Below, piece by piece: positions 20,462 to 29,131 of a DNA stretch of 64,000 nt (within the stretch, counting starts at the first letter, position 1; the number at the start of each line of letters is the position of its first letter). Where the stretch lies: positions 124,001 through 188,000 of the forward strand of contig NZ_LDTE01000001.1 of the NCBI RefSeq assembly GCF_001476905.1, given 5' to 3'. The position numbers and the translations under genes are program-made. The notes beneath the pieces were generated by a model, which was given only the letters and a program-made list of their open reading frames with translations, was not told the origin of the DNA and did no database searches. The stretch comes from Sphingomonas sanguinis (GTDB lineage: Bacteria; Pseudomonadota; Alphaproteobacteria; Sphingomonadales; Sphingomonadaceae).

Positions 20462-20811
20462 CCCGGGTCGCCGAGACCCTGAAGGCGGCCACGCCGGAGC
20501 CGGAGACGCTGACCTCGTTGGTGTCGCAGCTGGTCGATGACGGGCGCTCCTTCATCACCGCCGAGATCGATCTCGCCAAGGCGCGGGCGACCGACAAGAT
20601 CGGTCGTTATCGCAGTGCGGCGATCTTTTTCGGCGTGGCGGCGGTTCTCGGCCTTTCGGCTTTGATCGCGCTGCTGGTCGGCCTGATCTTTGCGCTGGCC
20701 CCGTCGACCGGGCCGTTTGCGGCAACGCTGATCGTGATCGGTGCCGTGCTGATCGTCGCAGGTGTTCTGGCGATGGTCGGCAGGTCGTGTCTGTCGGGGG
20801 GCCAGTCATGA
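20458..20811 (+). CDS. Phage-holin-like YqjE family membrane protein (DUF1469-type)
   Basis: A 117-residue protein. A cytoplasmic amphipathic region (TLTSLVSQLVDDGRSFITAE, then IDLAKARATDKI) leads into two close membrane helices (AAIFFGVAAVLGLSALIALL and TLIVIGAVLIVAGVLAMV). This is the YqjE/'putative holin' fold. The phage label is historical: there are no phage genes nearby, and the order after a YqjD-like gene mirrors E. coli yqjD-yqjE. The GTG start at 20458 overlaps the upstream TGA. Function is unknown; a role in envelope stress is inferred from the operon and its promoter. Confidence 0.78.
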   Translation: MTRVAETLKAATPEPETLTSLVSQLVDDGRSFITAEIDLAKARATDKIGRYRSAAIFFGVAAVLGLSALIALLVGLIFALAPSTGPFAATLIVIGAVLIVAGVLAMVGRSCLSGGQS

Positions 20812-21059
20812 CCGTCGCCGAAGCCGAAGCCCGCGCAGCCGAAGCGCGCGAGCGGATGAACCAGACCGCCTCGCGCATCCAGGCGCGCCTGGAGCCGAAG
20901 GCGCTGGCCGCCCAGGCGAAGGAAGCCGGTATGTCCGCCGCCTGTTCGGGCTTGGAGACTGCAAAGAACAACCCAGCCACCGTGGCAGGCGGTGTCGCGG
21001 TCTTGGGGTTGCTGCTCAACCGTCGGCGGATCGCCCGCCTGTTCAAACGCAAACGCTGA
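20808..21059 (+). CDS. DUF3618-like small protein
   Basis: An 83-residue protein whose N-terminal helix (AEARERMNQTASRIQARLEP) matches the DUF3618 pattern of an acidic/basic amphipathic helix ending in R-x-x-P. A short apolar stretch (NPATVAGGVAVLGLLL) and a very basic end (RRRIARLFKRKR) follow. The basic tail probably contacts phospholipid or nucleic acid. The start overlaps the previous stop as ATGA. Function unknown; its role likely follows that of the YqjD/YqjE-like partners. Confidence 0.7.
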   Translation: MTVAEAEARAAEARERMNQTASRIQARLEPKALAAQAKEAGMSAACSGLETAKNNPATVAGGVAVLGLLLNRRRIARLFKRKR

Positions 21060-21112
21060 TTTGGCGCGCCGGGACGAGTCCCCCGGCGGCACAGCCCAGA
21101 AGGATGTTGGCC

Positions 21113-21556
21113 ATGACCACCGAGACCCATCACAATCAGCAGACCGACGGCCTCCGCGAAAAGCTGGACCATGGTCGCGAAACCGCATCGCAGGCGCTGC
21201 ACGACGCCAAGAACAAGGCGGGCGAGTTGGCGCACAAGACCGCGCGCACGATCGAAGCCAACCCGCTCGGCATCCTGGTCGGCGGCCTTGCGGTCGGCGT
21301 CATCGCCGGCGCGCTCATCCCGCGTTCGGCGCGGGAGAAGGAAGTGCTGACCCCGCTCGGCAAGAAGCTGGGCGAAACGATCCGCCAGGCAACGCAGGCC
21401 GCACGCGAAACCGGCCTTCGTGAGCTCGAAGAAGCGGGCCTGACCAAGGACAATGCCAAGGATCGCGCGCGTTCGCTGTTTGACAATGTCGTAAAGGCCG
21501 CCAGCAATGCCGGGTCGGCCGCTGCCAAGGCGGCCACGAACAAGACAACCGTCTAA
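21113..21556 (+). CDS. Second YqjD/ElaB-like membrane protein
   Basis: A 147-residue protein. A His/Gln-rich start and an amphipathic helix (LREKLDHGRETASQALHDAK) are followed by a membrane helix (NPLGILVGGLAVGVIAGALI) and a long Ala/Lys-rich cytoplasmic helix. The YqjD-like helix-TM core is inverted relative to the first gene: here the membrane helix is central. The ATG at 21113 follows GAAGGA by 9 bases; ATG 21104 is too close to that site. It is the last gene of the unit and is followed by a strong terminator. Confidence 0.68.
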   Translation: MTTETHHNQQTDGLREKLDHGRETASQALHDAKNKAGELAHKTARTIEANPLGILVGGLAVGVIAGALIPRSAREKEVLTPLGKKLGETIRQATQAARETGLRELEEAGLTKDNAKDRARSLFDNVVKAASNAGSAAAKAATNKTTV

Positions 21557-21580
21557 ATCGCCATTTTTGGCGGCTTATCA

Positions 21581-21617
21581 GAGCCCTGCGATCCTGACGG
21601 GATCGCAGGGCTCTTTT
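21581..21617 (+). terminator. Rho-independent terminator of the yqjDE-like operon
   Basis: Arms GAGCCCTGCGATC and GATCGCAGGGCTC (13 bp, perfect) enclose a short loop and are followed by TTTT. It begins 25 bases after the last stop. Confidence 0.9.
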
Positions 21618-21689
21618 CGTTGAACGGCTTGCGGGCGGGGAAAGGGCTTTCTACCAAGGTCGGATTGTTTCTCCTGTCGGGATACCCGC

Positions 21690-23507
21690 TTGCGCCTTCT
21701 CTCCCTTGCCATAGTTCTGGCCGTGTCGGCCACGCCTGCCCTCGCTCTTGCCCAAGCGACTCCGATCGCCGCACCCCAGCCCGGTGAGGGCAAGGAGGAT
21801 GCCCGGCTCAAGCGGCTCTTCCACGATAGCGACGAAGCCAGCCTGGCGCGCAATCCGATCAATGGGCTGTTTCGTGGCGACATGCGCCGTGCCGATCGGA
21901 TCGGTGATTTCTTTTCCGATGCTTATATCAACGCCGAGCGGGCGGCGGCCGAAAAGGACCTGAAGGACCTGGGCCAGATCAACCGGGCTGCGCTGACGCC
22001 GACCAATCAGGTCGCCTATGACGTCTTCCAGCAGCAGACGCAGACGACGCTGAAGGGACTCGACCCGGCGCTTGTCGCGCTGACGATCGTGCGGCCGATG
22101 GACCATTTCTACGGCATCCAGACCTTCTATCCCGAATTCGCCTCGGGTCAGGGCGCCGCGCCGTTCAACACCGTGGCCGATTACGACAACAATCTAAAGC
22201 GCAACGTCGAATATGCCCGCCTGCTCGACGAAGCGATCGTCCGCTTCCGCCAAGGCATGGCCAGCGGTGTTGTGCAGCCCAAGCTGGTCGTGCGCAACAT
22301 GATCGCGCAGTTTGACAATCTGTTGGCCGGCCCCGTCGAGGACTCGACCTTCTATGGCCCGGTGAAGCGCTTCCCCGCCAGCATTCCAGCGGCCGAGCAG
22401 GCGCGCTTGAAGACCGCCTATGCGACGCAGATCCGCGACGTCATACTCCCCGCCGAGCGTCGGATGCGGACTTTCCTGGCCGACACCTACCTGCCCGCCG
22501 CGCGCGATAGCGTTGGCCTTTCGGGAATGAAGGGCGGCGACCGCCTCTATAGCTATCTGATCGAGCAAAACACGACCCTGCCGCTCAAGGCGGACGAGGT
22601 GCACCAGCTCGGCCTGTCCGAAGTCGCGCGCATCCTGAAGGCGATGGAGGTGCAGAAGCAGGCGGTCGGCTTCAAGGGCAGCTTGCCAGAGTTCTTCACC
22701 TTCCTGCGCACCGACCCGCAATTCGCGCCCAAGAGTGCCGCGCAGCTCCGCGAAGGGTATGAAGCGATCGGACGCCGCATCGACGCGCGTATTCGCGAGC
22801 AATTCTCCCTGATCCCCAAAACCGCACTCGAAATCCGCCCCGTTCCGGCCTTCAAGGAAAAGACCGACGCAGGCGGCTCGTACCAGGGCGGCACGCCCGA
22901 CGGCACGCGGCCGGGGGTCTTCTACTACAACACCTACGACCTGCCCTCTCGCTACATGTGGGAGATGGAGACGCTGTACCTGCACGAAGCGGTGCCGGGT
23001 CATCATTTCCAGATCAGCCTGGCACAGGAAAATGCCGCCCTGCCCGCGTTCATGCGCTTCGGCGGCAACACCGCTTATGCCGAGGGTTGGGCGCTCTATG
23101 CCGAGACGCTGTGGCCCGAGCTGGGCATGGAAACCGATCCCTATCAGCGCATGGGCGGCCTGAGTGACGAGATGCTGCGCGCCATGCGGCTGGTGGTCGA
23201 TACGGGTATCCATGCCAAGGGTTGGACGCGCGACCAGGCGATCGAATATATGCTCGCCAACTCCCCCATGGCACGGACCGACGCGACCGCCGAAGTCGAG
23301 CGCTATATCGCCATTCCGGGCCAGGCGCTGGCCTATAAGATCGGCCAGCTGACGATCAGCCGGTTGAAGGCGCAGGCCAAGGCGGAGTTGGGCGCGAAGT
23401 TCGATCCCCGCCGCTTCCATGCCGAAGTGCTCGACACCGGTGCGCTGCCGATGCCGGTGCTGGAGAAGAAGATCGCCGACTGGATCGCGGCCGAAAAGCG
23501 CCGCTAG
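21690..23507 (+). CDS. Secreted DUF885 family protein (predicted metallopeptidase-like)
   Basis: A 605-residue exported protein with a signal peptide (LLSLAIVLAVSATPALALAQ). The DUF885 domain fills the rest. Its zinc-like motif is YLHEAVPGHHFQI (around residue 432), an HEAVPGHH variant of HExxH. A Glu in AYAEGWALYAETL about 35 residues later is the likely third ligand. The family is widespread in Sphingomonas and Xanthomonas, and its substrates are not established. The start is TTG 21690, needed to keep the leader. It converges with regA, 19 bases away. Confidence 0.83.
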   Translation: MRLLSLAIVLAVSATPALALAQATPIAAPQPGEGKEDARLKRLFHDSDEASLARNPINGLFRGDMRRADRIGDFFSDAYINAERAAAEKDLKDLGQINRAALTPTNQVAYDVFQQQTQTTLKGLDPALVALTIVRPMDHFYGIQTFYPEFASGQGAAPFNTVADYDNNLKRNVEYARLLDEAIVRFRQGMASGVVQPKLVVRNMIAQFDNLLAGPVEDSTFYGPVKRFPASIPAAEQARLKTAYATQIRDVILPAERRMRTFLADTYLPAARDSVGLSGMKGGDRLYSYLIEQNTTLPLKADEVHQLGLSEVARILKAMEVQKQAVGFKGSLPEFFTFLRTDPQFAPKSAAQLREGYEAIGRRIDARIREQFSLIPKTALEIRPVPAFKEKTDAGGSYQGGTPDGTRPGVFYYNTYDLPSRYMWEMETLYLHEAVPGHHFQISLAQENAALPAFMRFGGNTAYAEGWALYAETLWPELGMETDPYQRMGGLSDEMLRAMRLVVDTGIHAKGWTRDQAIEYMLANSPMARTDATAEVERYIAIPGQALAYKIGQLTISRLKAQAKAELGAKFDPRRFHAEVLDTGALPMPVLEKKIADWIAAEKRR

Positions 23508-23525
23508 ATCGGGGAAAGCGCCGCG

Positions 23526-24059
23526 TCAGGGGACGTGGCGCTTCTCCAGCTTCCGCGCCAGCGTCCGGCGGTGCATCCCCAGCCGCCGCGCGGTTTCCGA
23601 GATGTTGAAGTTCGTCTCGGCCAGCGTTTCGTTGATCCGCTCCCACTCCAGCGTCTTGATCGAACTCGGCCTGTCGGTGATCGCGGTCGTCGCGTCGCCG
23701 CCCGCCTTGTGGAAGGCCGCCTCGATGTCGTCGGTGTTCGACGGCTTGGCCAGATAGTGGCAGGCGCCCAGCTTGATCGCCTCGACCGCCGTGGCGATGC
23801 TGGCGAAACCGGTCAGCACGACGATCAACATGCCCGGATCATGCGCATGAAGCGTCTGGACACAGGCAAGGCCCGAGGCCTGGCCCAGCTTCAGGTCGAC
23901 CACCGCGTAACGCGGCGTGGTCTCGCGCAGCACGGCGACTAGCACGTCGGGGCTGGCCGCGACCCACACGCGGTAGCCACGCCGCTCGAACGAGCGTTGC
24001 AGGGTCCGGGCGAAGGTTTCGTCATCCTCGACGATCACCAACGTGCGTTCGTCGTCCAT
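23526..24059 (-). CDS. regA: Redox response regulator RegA/ActR/PrrA type
   Basis: A 177-residue regulator. The receiver (residues 5-120) has the acidic pair in VIVEDDETFA, the phospho-Asp in YAVVDLKLGQASG and the Lys in YLAKPSNTDD. A proline-containing linker leads to a Fis-type helix-turn-helix at the C-terminus (ISETARRLGMHRRTLARKL), the near-invariant end of ActR/RegA/PrrA. These control aerobic/anaerobic gene sets, including terminal oxidases. It starts 3 bases after regB and is the last gene of the cyo-SURF1-regB-regA run. Confidence 0.92.
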   Translation of the reverse strand: MDDERTLVIVEDDETFARTLQRSFERRGYRVWVAASPDVLVAVLRETTPRYAVVDLKLGQASGLACVQTLHAHDPGMLIVVLTGFASIATAVEAIKLGACHYLAKPSNTDDIEAAFHKAGGDATTAITDRPSSIKTLEWERINETLAETNFNISETARRLGMHRRTLARKLEKRHVP

Positions 24060-24062
24060 ATC

Positions 24063-25373
24063 CTACTCCCGATCCGATACGCCGATCATGCTTAAAGGTA
24101 GGGTCAGCGTCACCACCGCGCCACCCTCCGGGCGGTTCGTCGCCTCGATCCGGCCGCCCAGCTTGCGGACGACGCTCGAGACCAGGAACAGGCCGACGCC
24201 ATGCCCCTCGCCCTTGGTCGACTGCTGGGGGCGGCCGACCTGCGACAGGGTGGCCGAAGTAAAGCCCGGACCGCAATCGGTGACCCGTACGGCGACCGCC
24301 CCACCCTCGCGCGTCACGCTCAAGCCTACCCATGCGGGGGACGCCTCGGCCGCGTTATCGAGGACGTTCCACACCGCCTGCTTGATCGCCGGGTCGGATA
24401 CGATCGCGGCATCGTCATCGGTGCGGTGATAATCGAGCGTCACCTGCGTATGGCTCTGTCGCCATTCATCGACGATGGTATCGATGAAGCGGCCGACCTC
24501 GGACAGCTCCGCCGCCTCGCCGCGTGGTTCGCCCGCCGATTGCAGGATGCGGGTAACGATCGCCTTGCACCGCTGCACCTCCGCCTGCATCTCGGCGATC
24601 TCACCCATCAGTTCGGGATCATCGCGCAGCTTCGGCACGCGTCGCCAGTCGCTCAGGATCACCGACAGGCTGGCGAGCGGCGTGCCTAGCTCATGCGCCG
24701 CGCCGGAGGCGAGCAGGCCCATACGCACGATATGCTCCTCCTCCGACGCCTGTTGCCGCAGATCGGCGAGGCGCGCGGCGCTGCGGCGCAGATTGTGGCT
24801 GATGCGGGTGACGAACAGGATGAGCAGCCCTGCGACCAGCGCAAAGCCCAGCCAGTTGCCCAGCGTATGCAGTCCGGCAATGTCGCCGAACAACCAGGGC
24901 GGAAAGCTGAGCGGCCGATGGTGCAACGACAACAGGCCGAAGCATACGCCCGTAATCCCCGCCAACGCCCAGGCCGACCATGTCTCGAGCAACACAGCGC
25001 CCAGCACGACCTGAATGAGGTAGAGTGAAATGAACGGGTTCGTCGCCCCGCCCGCCAGGAACAACTGGAGCGTCAGCGTACCGACGTCGAACATCAGCGC
25101 GAACAGCAGTTCGGTATTGGTGATCCGGTGAAAGCGAAGCCGGACATGGCTGAGCAGGTTGATCGCCACCGCCATCACGAGCACGCCCATCATCGCGGGC
25201 ACGGGAAGTTGAACCCCCATGACGCGATTGACGAACAGGATCGTGACCAGCTGCCCCGCCACCGCCATCCAGCGCAGGTGGATGAGCTGGCGCATATTCG
25301 CGGTGCCCGCCGTCGGATCGGGCTCACGCGGGCGCATCGTAAAGGGCAGGAAGGGCGGCTCGCCCGAGGTCAT
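24063..25373 (-). CDS. regB: Redox sensor histidine kinase RegB/PrrB/ActS type
   Basis: A 436-residue kinase with six membrane helices (residues ~30-200). The loop carries the quinone-sensing motif GGATNPFISLY (GGxxNPF) typical of RegB. The H-box is ASGAAHELGTPLASLSVILS. The Cys in EVQRCKAIVTRIL corresponds to the redox-active Cys265 of Rhodobacter RegB. The ATPase domain shows NVLDNAAEASP and GVGLFLVSSV. ATG 25373 overlaps the SURF1 stop (ATGA), so the longer frame upstream is rejected. Placing a quinone-pool sensor directly in the quinol oxidase operon suggests feedback from oxidase activity to RegA. Confidence 0.92.
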   Translation of the reverse strand: MTSGEPPFLPFTMRPREPDPTAGTANMRQLIHLRWMAVAGQLVTILFVNRVMGVQLPVPAMMGVLVMAVAINLLSHVRLRFHRITNTELLFALMFDVGTLTLQLFLAGGATNPFISLYLIQVVLGAVLLETWSAWALAGITGVCFGLLSLHHRPLSFPPWLFGDIAGLHTLGNWLGFALVAGLLILFVTRISHNLRRSAARLADLRQQASEEEHIVRMGLLASGAAHELGTPLASLSVILSDWRRVPKLRDDPELMGEIAEMQAEVQRCKAIVTRILQSAGEPRGEAAELSEVGRFIDTIVDEWRQSHTQVTLDYHRTDDDAAIVSDPAIKQAVWNVLDNAAEASPAWVGLSVTREGGAVAVRVTDCGPGFTSATLSQVGRPQQSTKGEGHGVGLFLVSSVVRKLGGRIEATNRPEGGAVVTLTLPLSMIGVSDRE

Positions 25374-26080
25374 TCGCGCCCTCGCCGCCACAGTATGAAA
25401 AGGCCGACCACCGTCAGCAGCGCGAGCGCGAACCATGTCAACGCGTACGAGAGATGGCTGTTGCGAAACGCCACCACGGTCAGTCCGCCAACCGGATAGC
25501 CGCCCGGATTGGGGCTGGCGTCGGCATCGATGAAATAGGGGGCGACCGGTCCCAGCCGCTTCGCCTCGGCGATGGCCACGACGTCGCGCGAATACCAGCG
25601 ATCGGCGGTAGGGTCGTTTGAGCGGAGGAAGCCGCCGCCCGGCTCGGTCACGCGGACCAGCCCCGTCACGCGTACCGGTCCCTCGGGGCGGCTATGGTCC
25701 TGGCGCTTCTCAGGTGGGACGAAACCGCGATTGACGAGCACCGTGAAATTCGGCCCGACCAGTGGCGTCAGCACCCAGTAACCGGGACCGCGCTCGGTCA
25801 CCGCTTGAACGAAGGTCTCGCGATTGTTGCGGAAGCGGCCCTGGGCGGTGACCCGACGATAGACGTCGGACTGGTCGGCCGAAGGTGGCGCCGCGACGGG
25901 CGGGGCACGGAGGCGCGCATCGACCGTTGCGATCAGGTCTAGTTTCCAGGCCCGGCGCTGCAACTGCCAGACGCCGAGCGAAACAAACCCCGCAACCAGG
26001 GCCAGCCCGATCGCGGTCAGGATCGCCAGCGTCAGCGGCGAGCGGCCGCGCCGCCCTCCGCCGACGCCAGCATCCGTCAT
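25370..26080 (-). CDS. SURF1 family oxidase assembly protein
   Basis: A 236-residue membrane protein with the SURF1 plan: one N-terminal helix (LTLAILTAIGLALVAGFVSL), the GVWQLQRRAWK motif, a periplasmic domain with GPGYWVLTPL and VLVNRGFVP, and a C-terminal helix (LTWFALALLTVVGLFILW). SURF1 helps insert haem into haem-copper oxidases. Its start overlaps the cyoD stop as TAATG. Here it serves a quinol oxidase, since no aa3 cytochrome c oxidase genes are in the window. Confidence 0.92.
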   Translation of the reverse strand: MTDAGVGGGRRGRSPLTLAILTAIGLALVAGFVSLGVWQLQRRAWKLDLIATVDARLRAPPVAAPPSADQSDVYRRVTAQGRFRNNRETFVQAVTERGPGYWVLTPLVGPNFTVLVNRGFVPPEKRQDHSRPEGPVRVTGLVRVTEPGGGFLRSNDPTADRWYSRDVVAIAEAKRLGPVAPYFIDADASPNPGGYPVGGLTVVAFRNSHLSYALTWFALALLTVVGLFILWRRGRE

Positions 26081-26487
26081 TACATGCCACCGCCCAGTTG
26101 GGCGGCCATGTCGGGCATCATGTTGGTGTTCATGTGATACATGACCCAGATCGATCCGCTCAGCGTAATCACGACGAGAACGGCGGTAAAGACCAGCGCC
26201 ATCATCGTCCAGCCACCCTCCGACTTGGTGTTCATGTGGAGGAAGTAGATCATGTGGACGACGATCTGGACGAAGGCCAGGCCCATGATGACCAAAGCGG
26301 TCGTCTGGGTATCGCCCAGCGCGCCGGTCATGACCGCCCAGAACGGAATGGCCGTCAGGATCACCGACAGCACGAAGCCGATCATGTAGCCTTTGAGCGA
26401 GCCATGACCGTGGGTATCGCCATGCGCATGGGCATCATGGCCGTGGTCGGCGTGGTCGCCATGACCATGGGGGTTATGAGCGCTCAA
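26080..26487 (-). CDS. cyoD: Cytochrome bo3 ubiquinol oxidase subunit IV
   Basis: A 135-residue subunit IV with three membrane helices ([56 protein letters not shown]). The N-terminus is unusually His-rich: about 10 His in the first 27 residues ([20 protein letters not shown]). No ATG exists before the first helix. TTG 26487 overlaps the cyoC stop (TTGA) and has GGGAG 8 bases upstream, so it is taken as the start. This subunit stabilises the oxidase complex; the histidine tail might bind copper or zinc, which is inference. Confidence 0.88.
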   Translation of the reverse strand: MSAHNPHGHGDHADHGHDAHAHGDTHGHGSLKGYMIGFVLSVILTAIPFWAVMTGALGDTQTTALVIMGLAFVQIVVHMIYFLHMNTKSEGGWTMMALVFTAVLVVITLSGSIWVMYHMNTNMMPDMAAQLGGGM

Positions 26488-27122
26488 CGGAGAACTCCCA
26501 GCAGATAGACAAAGGTGAAAACACCGATCCAGACGACGTCCAGGAAGTGCCAGAACATCGACAGGCACATCAGGCGACGCTTGTTCGCCTCGATCAGGCC
26601 GAAGCGGCCGACCTGCACCATCAGCGTGACCAGCCAGATCGAACCGAAGGTGACGTGCAGACCGTGCGTGCCGACCAACGTGAAGAAGGACGACAGGAAG
26701 GCCGAACGCTGCGGACCCGCGCCCTCATGGATGAGGTTGGCGAATTCGTAGAGCTCGATCGACAGGAAGGCGAGACCGAACAGGCCGGTGATGCCCAGCC
26801 AGATCAGCGTGTTGGACTTCTGATTCTTCTCCATCGCGATCATGGCAAAGCCATAGGTGATCGACGACAGCAGCAGCATGGATGTGTTGAGCGCGACCAG
26901 CGGAAGCTCGAAAATCTCCCGCGGGGTCGGCCCGCCCGCATAGCTGGTGCCCAGGACGCCGTAGGTGGCGAACAGGATGGCGAAGATGAGACAGTCGCTC
27001 ATCAGGTACATCCAGAAGCCGATGGCCGTCGAGCCACCGCCTTCGTGATGATGATCCTCGTCCTCGACCAGATAATAGGTCGGGTTCTTGGCCGGATCGG
27101 CGCTCAGAACGTCGGTCGACAT
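26484..27122 (-). CDS. cyoC: Cytochrome bo3 ubiquinol oxidase subunit III
   Basis: A 212-residue subunit III with five membrane helices. Recognisable blocks are [20 protein letters not shown], then [14 protein letters not shown] and [20 protein letters not shown]. The N-terminus carries HHHEGG. It has the usual five-helix length of quinol oxidase subunit III, shorter than the seven-helix cytochrome c oxidase version. It begins 3 bases after cyoB and ends overlapping the cyoD TTG start. Confidence 0.95.
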   Translation of the reverse strand: MSTDVLSADPAKNPTYYLVEDEDHHHEGGGSTAIGFWMYLMSDCLIFAILFATYGVLGTSYAGGPTPREIFELPLVALNTSMLLLSSITYGFAMIAMEKNQKSNTLIWLGITGLFGLAFLSIELYEFANLIHEGAGPQRSAFLSSFFTLVGTHGLHVTFGSIWLVTLMVQVGRFGLIEANKRRLMCLSMFWHFLDVVWIGVFTFVYLLGVLR

Positions 27123-27125
27123 GGA

Positions 27126-29120
27126 TCAGGCTCCCTGCCCGAGCAGACGACGCCGCTCGCTTTCCGTAGCCACGACTTCCTCGACGGGAATGTAATAGTC
27201 GCGGTCATAGTTGAACGTGTGCCAGATGGCGACGACGACGACACCGATCAGGCCAAAAGCGGCGAGCCACCACATGTACCAGATCATGCCGAACCCGGCG
27301 GCCGTCGAAAGGGCGGCGATGATGACGCCGGTGCCCGTGTTCTTCGGCATGTGGATCGGACGATAGCCCTCGGTCGGCGCCTCGGCCTTCTTGTCCTTCA
27401 TGTCGTACCAGGCATCCAGCTCATGGATGACCGGCGTGAACGCGAAGTTGTAGTCCGGCGGCGGCGACGAGGTCGCCCATTCCAGCGTGCGGCCGTTCCA
27501 GGGATCGCCCGTCACGTCGCGCAGTTCTTCCTTCTTCCAGATCGACACGCCGATCTGAACCAGGAAGGCCCCGATGCCGCCCGCGATCATCAGCGCACCG
27601 AGCAGCGCGACGACGAAGTAGATTTGCAGCGACGGATCGTCGAAGTGATGGAGGCGACGCGTCACGCCCATCAGGCCCATGATGTAGAGCGGCGTGAAGG
27701 CGACCCAGAAGCCGATGACCCACAGCCAGAACGACACCTTGCCCCAGAACTGGTTGAGCTTGAACCCGAAGGCCTTGGGCCACCAGTAGTTGATCGCGGC
27801 AAAGGCGCCGAACAGCACACCGCCGATGATGACGTTGTGGAAGTGGGCAATCAGGAACAGCGAGTTGTGCAGCACGAAGTCGGCAGGCGGAACAGCCAGC
27901 AGAACGCCGGTCATGCCGCCGATCGAGAAGGTCAGCATGAACGCGATGGTCCACATCATCGGCAGCTCGAACCGGATGCGCCCCTTGTACATGGTGAACA
28001 GCCAGTTGAAGATCTTCGCACCCGTCGGGATCGAAATCACCATGGTGGTGATGCCGAAGAACGAGTTGACGCTGGCGCCCGAACCCATGGTGAAGAAGTG
28101 GTGCAGCCAGACCAGGTACGACAGGATCGTGATGACGATCGTGGCGTAGACCATCGAGGTATAGCCGAACAGACGCTTGCCCGAAAAGGTCGAGGTCACT
28201 TCTGAGAACACGCCGAACAGCGGCAGGATCAGGATGTAGACCTCCGGGTGACCCCAGATCCAGATCAGGTTCACGTACATCATCGGGTTGCCGCCGAGAT
28301 TGTTCGTGAAGAAGTTGGTGCCGACATAGCGGTCGAGCGACAGCAGGACGAGCGTGGCGGTCAGCACGGGGAAGCTGGCGACGATCAGGACGTTCGCGCA
28401 CAGCGAGGTCCAGCAGAACACCGGCAGCTTCATCATGGTCATGCCCGGCGCGCGCATCTTGATGATGGTCGCGATCAGGTTGATGCCCGACAAGGTCGTG
28501 CCGACACCGGCAACCTGAAGCGCCCAGATATAATAGTCGACGCCGACATCGGGACTGAAGTCGAGCTCCGACAGCGGCGGGAAGGCAAGCCAGCCGGTCC
28601 GCGCAAACTCGCCGATGAACAGCGAGGCCATGACCAGCACCACGCCGCCCGCCGTCATCCAGAAGCTCAGATTGTTGAGATACGGGAAGGACACGTCGCG
28701 CGCACCGATCTGGAGCGGCACGACATAGTTCATCAGGCCGGTGATGATCGGCATCGCCACGAAGAAGATCATGATGACGCCGTGGGCGGTGAACACCTGA
28801 TCATAGTGATGCGAGTTCAGAAAGCCCTGGTTATCGCCGAAGGCGATGGCCTGCTGCCCGCGCATCATCAGCGCGTCGGCAAAGCCGCGCAGCAGCATCA
28901 CGATGCCCAGCACCATGTACATGATGCCGATGCGCTTGTGATCGACGGTGGTGAACCACTCCTTCCAGAGATAGCCCCACAGCTTGAACTTGGTGATCAG
29001 CGCCAGCACCGCGATGCCGCCGACCGCGACACCCAGGAAGGTGCCGACGACGATCGGCTCGTGGATCGGCAACGATTCGATCGATAGCCGTCCGAAGATG
29101 GTCTTTATGATGTTTTCCAT
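27126..29120 (-). CDS. cyoB: Cytochrome bo3 ubiquinol oxidase subunit I
   Basis: A 664-residue haem-copper oxidase core subunit, the site of O2 reduction and proton pumping. Ligand histidines are visible: low-spin haem in [11 protein letters not shown] and [12 protein letters not shown], Cu-B in [13 protein letters not shown] (with the cross-linked Tyr) and [11 protein letters not shown]. The N-terminal extension and [13 protein letters not shown] are typical of CyoB. The C-terminal ~100 residues, with PPPDYNFAF, identify the bo3 quinol type rather than aa3. It follows cyoA by 11 bases. Confidence 0.97.
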   Translation of the reverse strand: MENIIKTIFGRLSIESLPIHEPIVVGTFLGVAVGGIAVLALITKFKLWGYLWKEWFTTVDHKRIGIMYMVLGIVMLLRGFADALMMRGQQAIAFGDNQGFLNSHHYDQVFTAHGVIMIFFVAMPIITGLMNYVVPLQIGARDVSFPYLNNLSFWMTAGGVVLVMASLFIGEFARTGWLAFPPLSELDFSPDVGVDYYIWALQVAGVGTTLSGINLIATIIKMRAPGMTMMKLPVFCWTSLCANVLIVASFPVLTATLVLLSLDRYVGTNFFTNNLGGNPMMYVNLIWIWGHPEVYILILPLFGVFSEVTSTFSGKRLFGYTSMVYATIVITILSYLVWLHHFFTMGSGASVNSFFGITTMVISIPTGAKIFNWLFTMYKGRIRFELPMMWTIAFMLTFSIGGMTGVLLAVPPADFVLHNSLFLIAHFHNVIIGGVLFGAFAAINYWWPKAFGFKLNQFWGKVSFWLWVIGFWVAFTPLYIMGLMGVTRRLHHFDDPSLQIYFVVALLGALMIAGGIGAFLVQIGVSIWKKEELRDVTGDPWNGRTLEWATSSPPPDYNFAFTPVIHELDAWYDMKDKKAEAPTEGYRPIHMPKNTGTGVIIAALSTAAGFGMIWYMWWLAAFGLIGVVVVAIWHTFNYDRDYYIPVEEVVATESERRRLLGQGA

Positions 29121-29131
29121 GATGGCGTGCC

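Noticed and set aside
20458..20811. Holin-like gene as evidence for a prophage
   Set aside because: No endolysin, integrase, capsid or repeat boundary nearby; the YqjE-like setting explains it.
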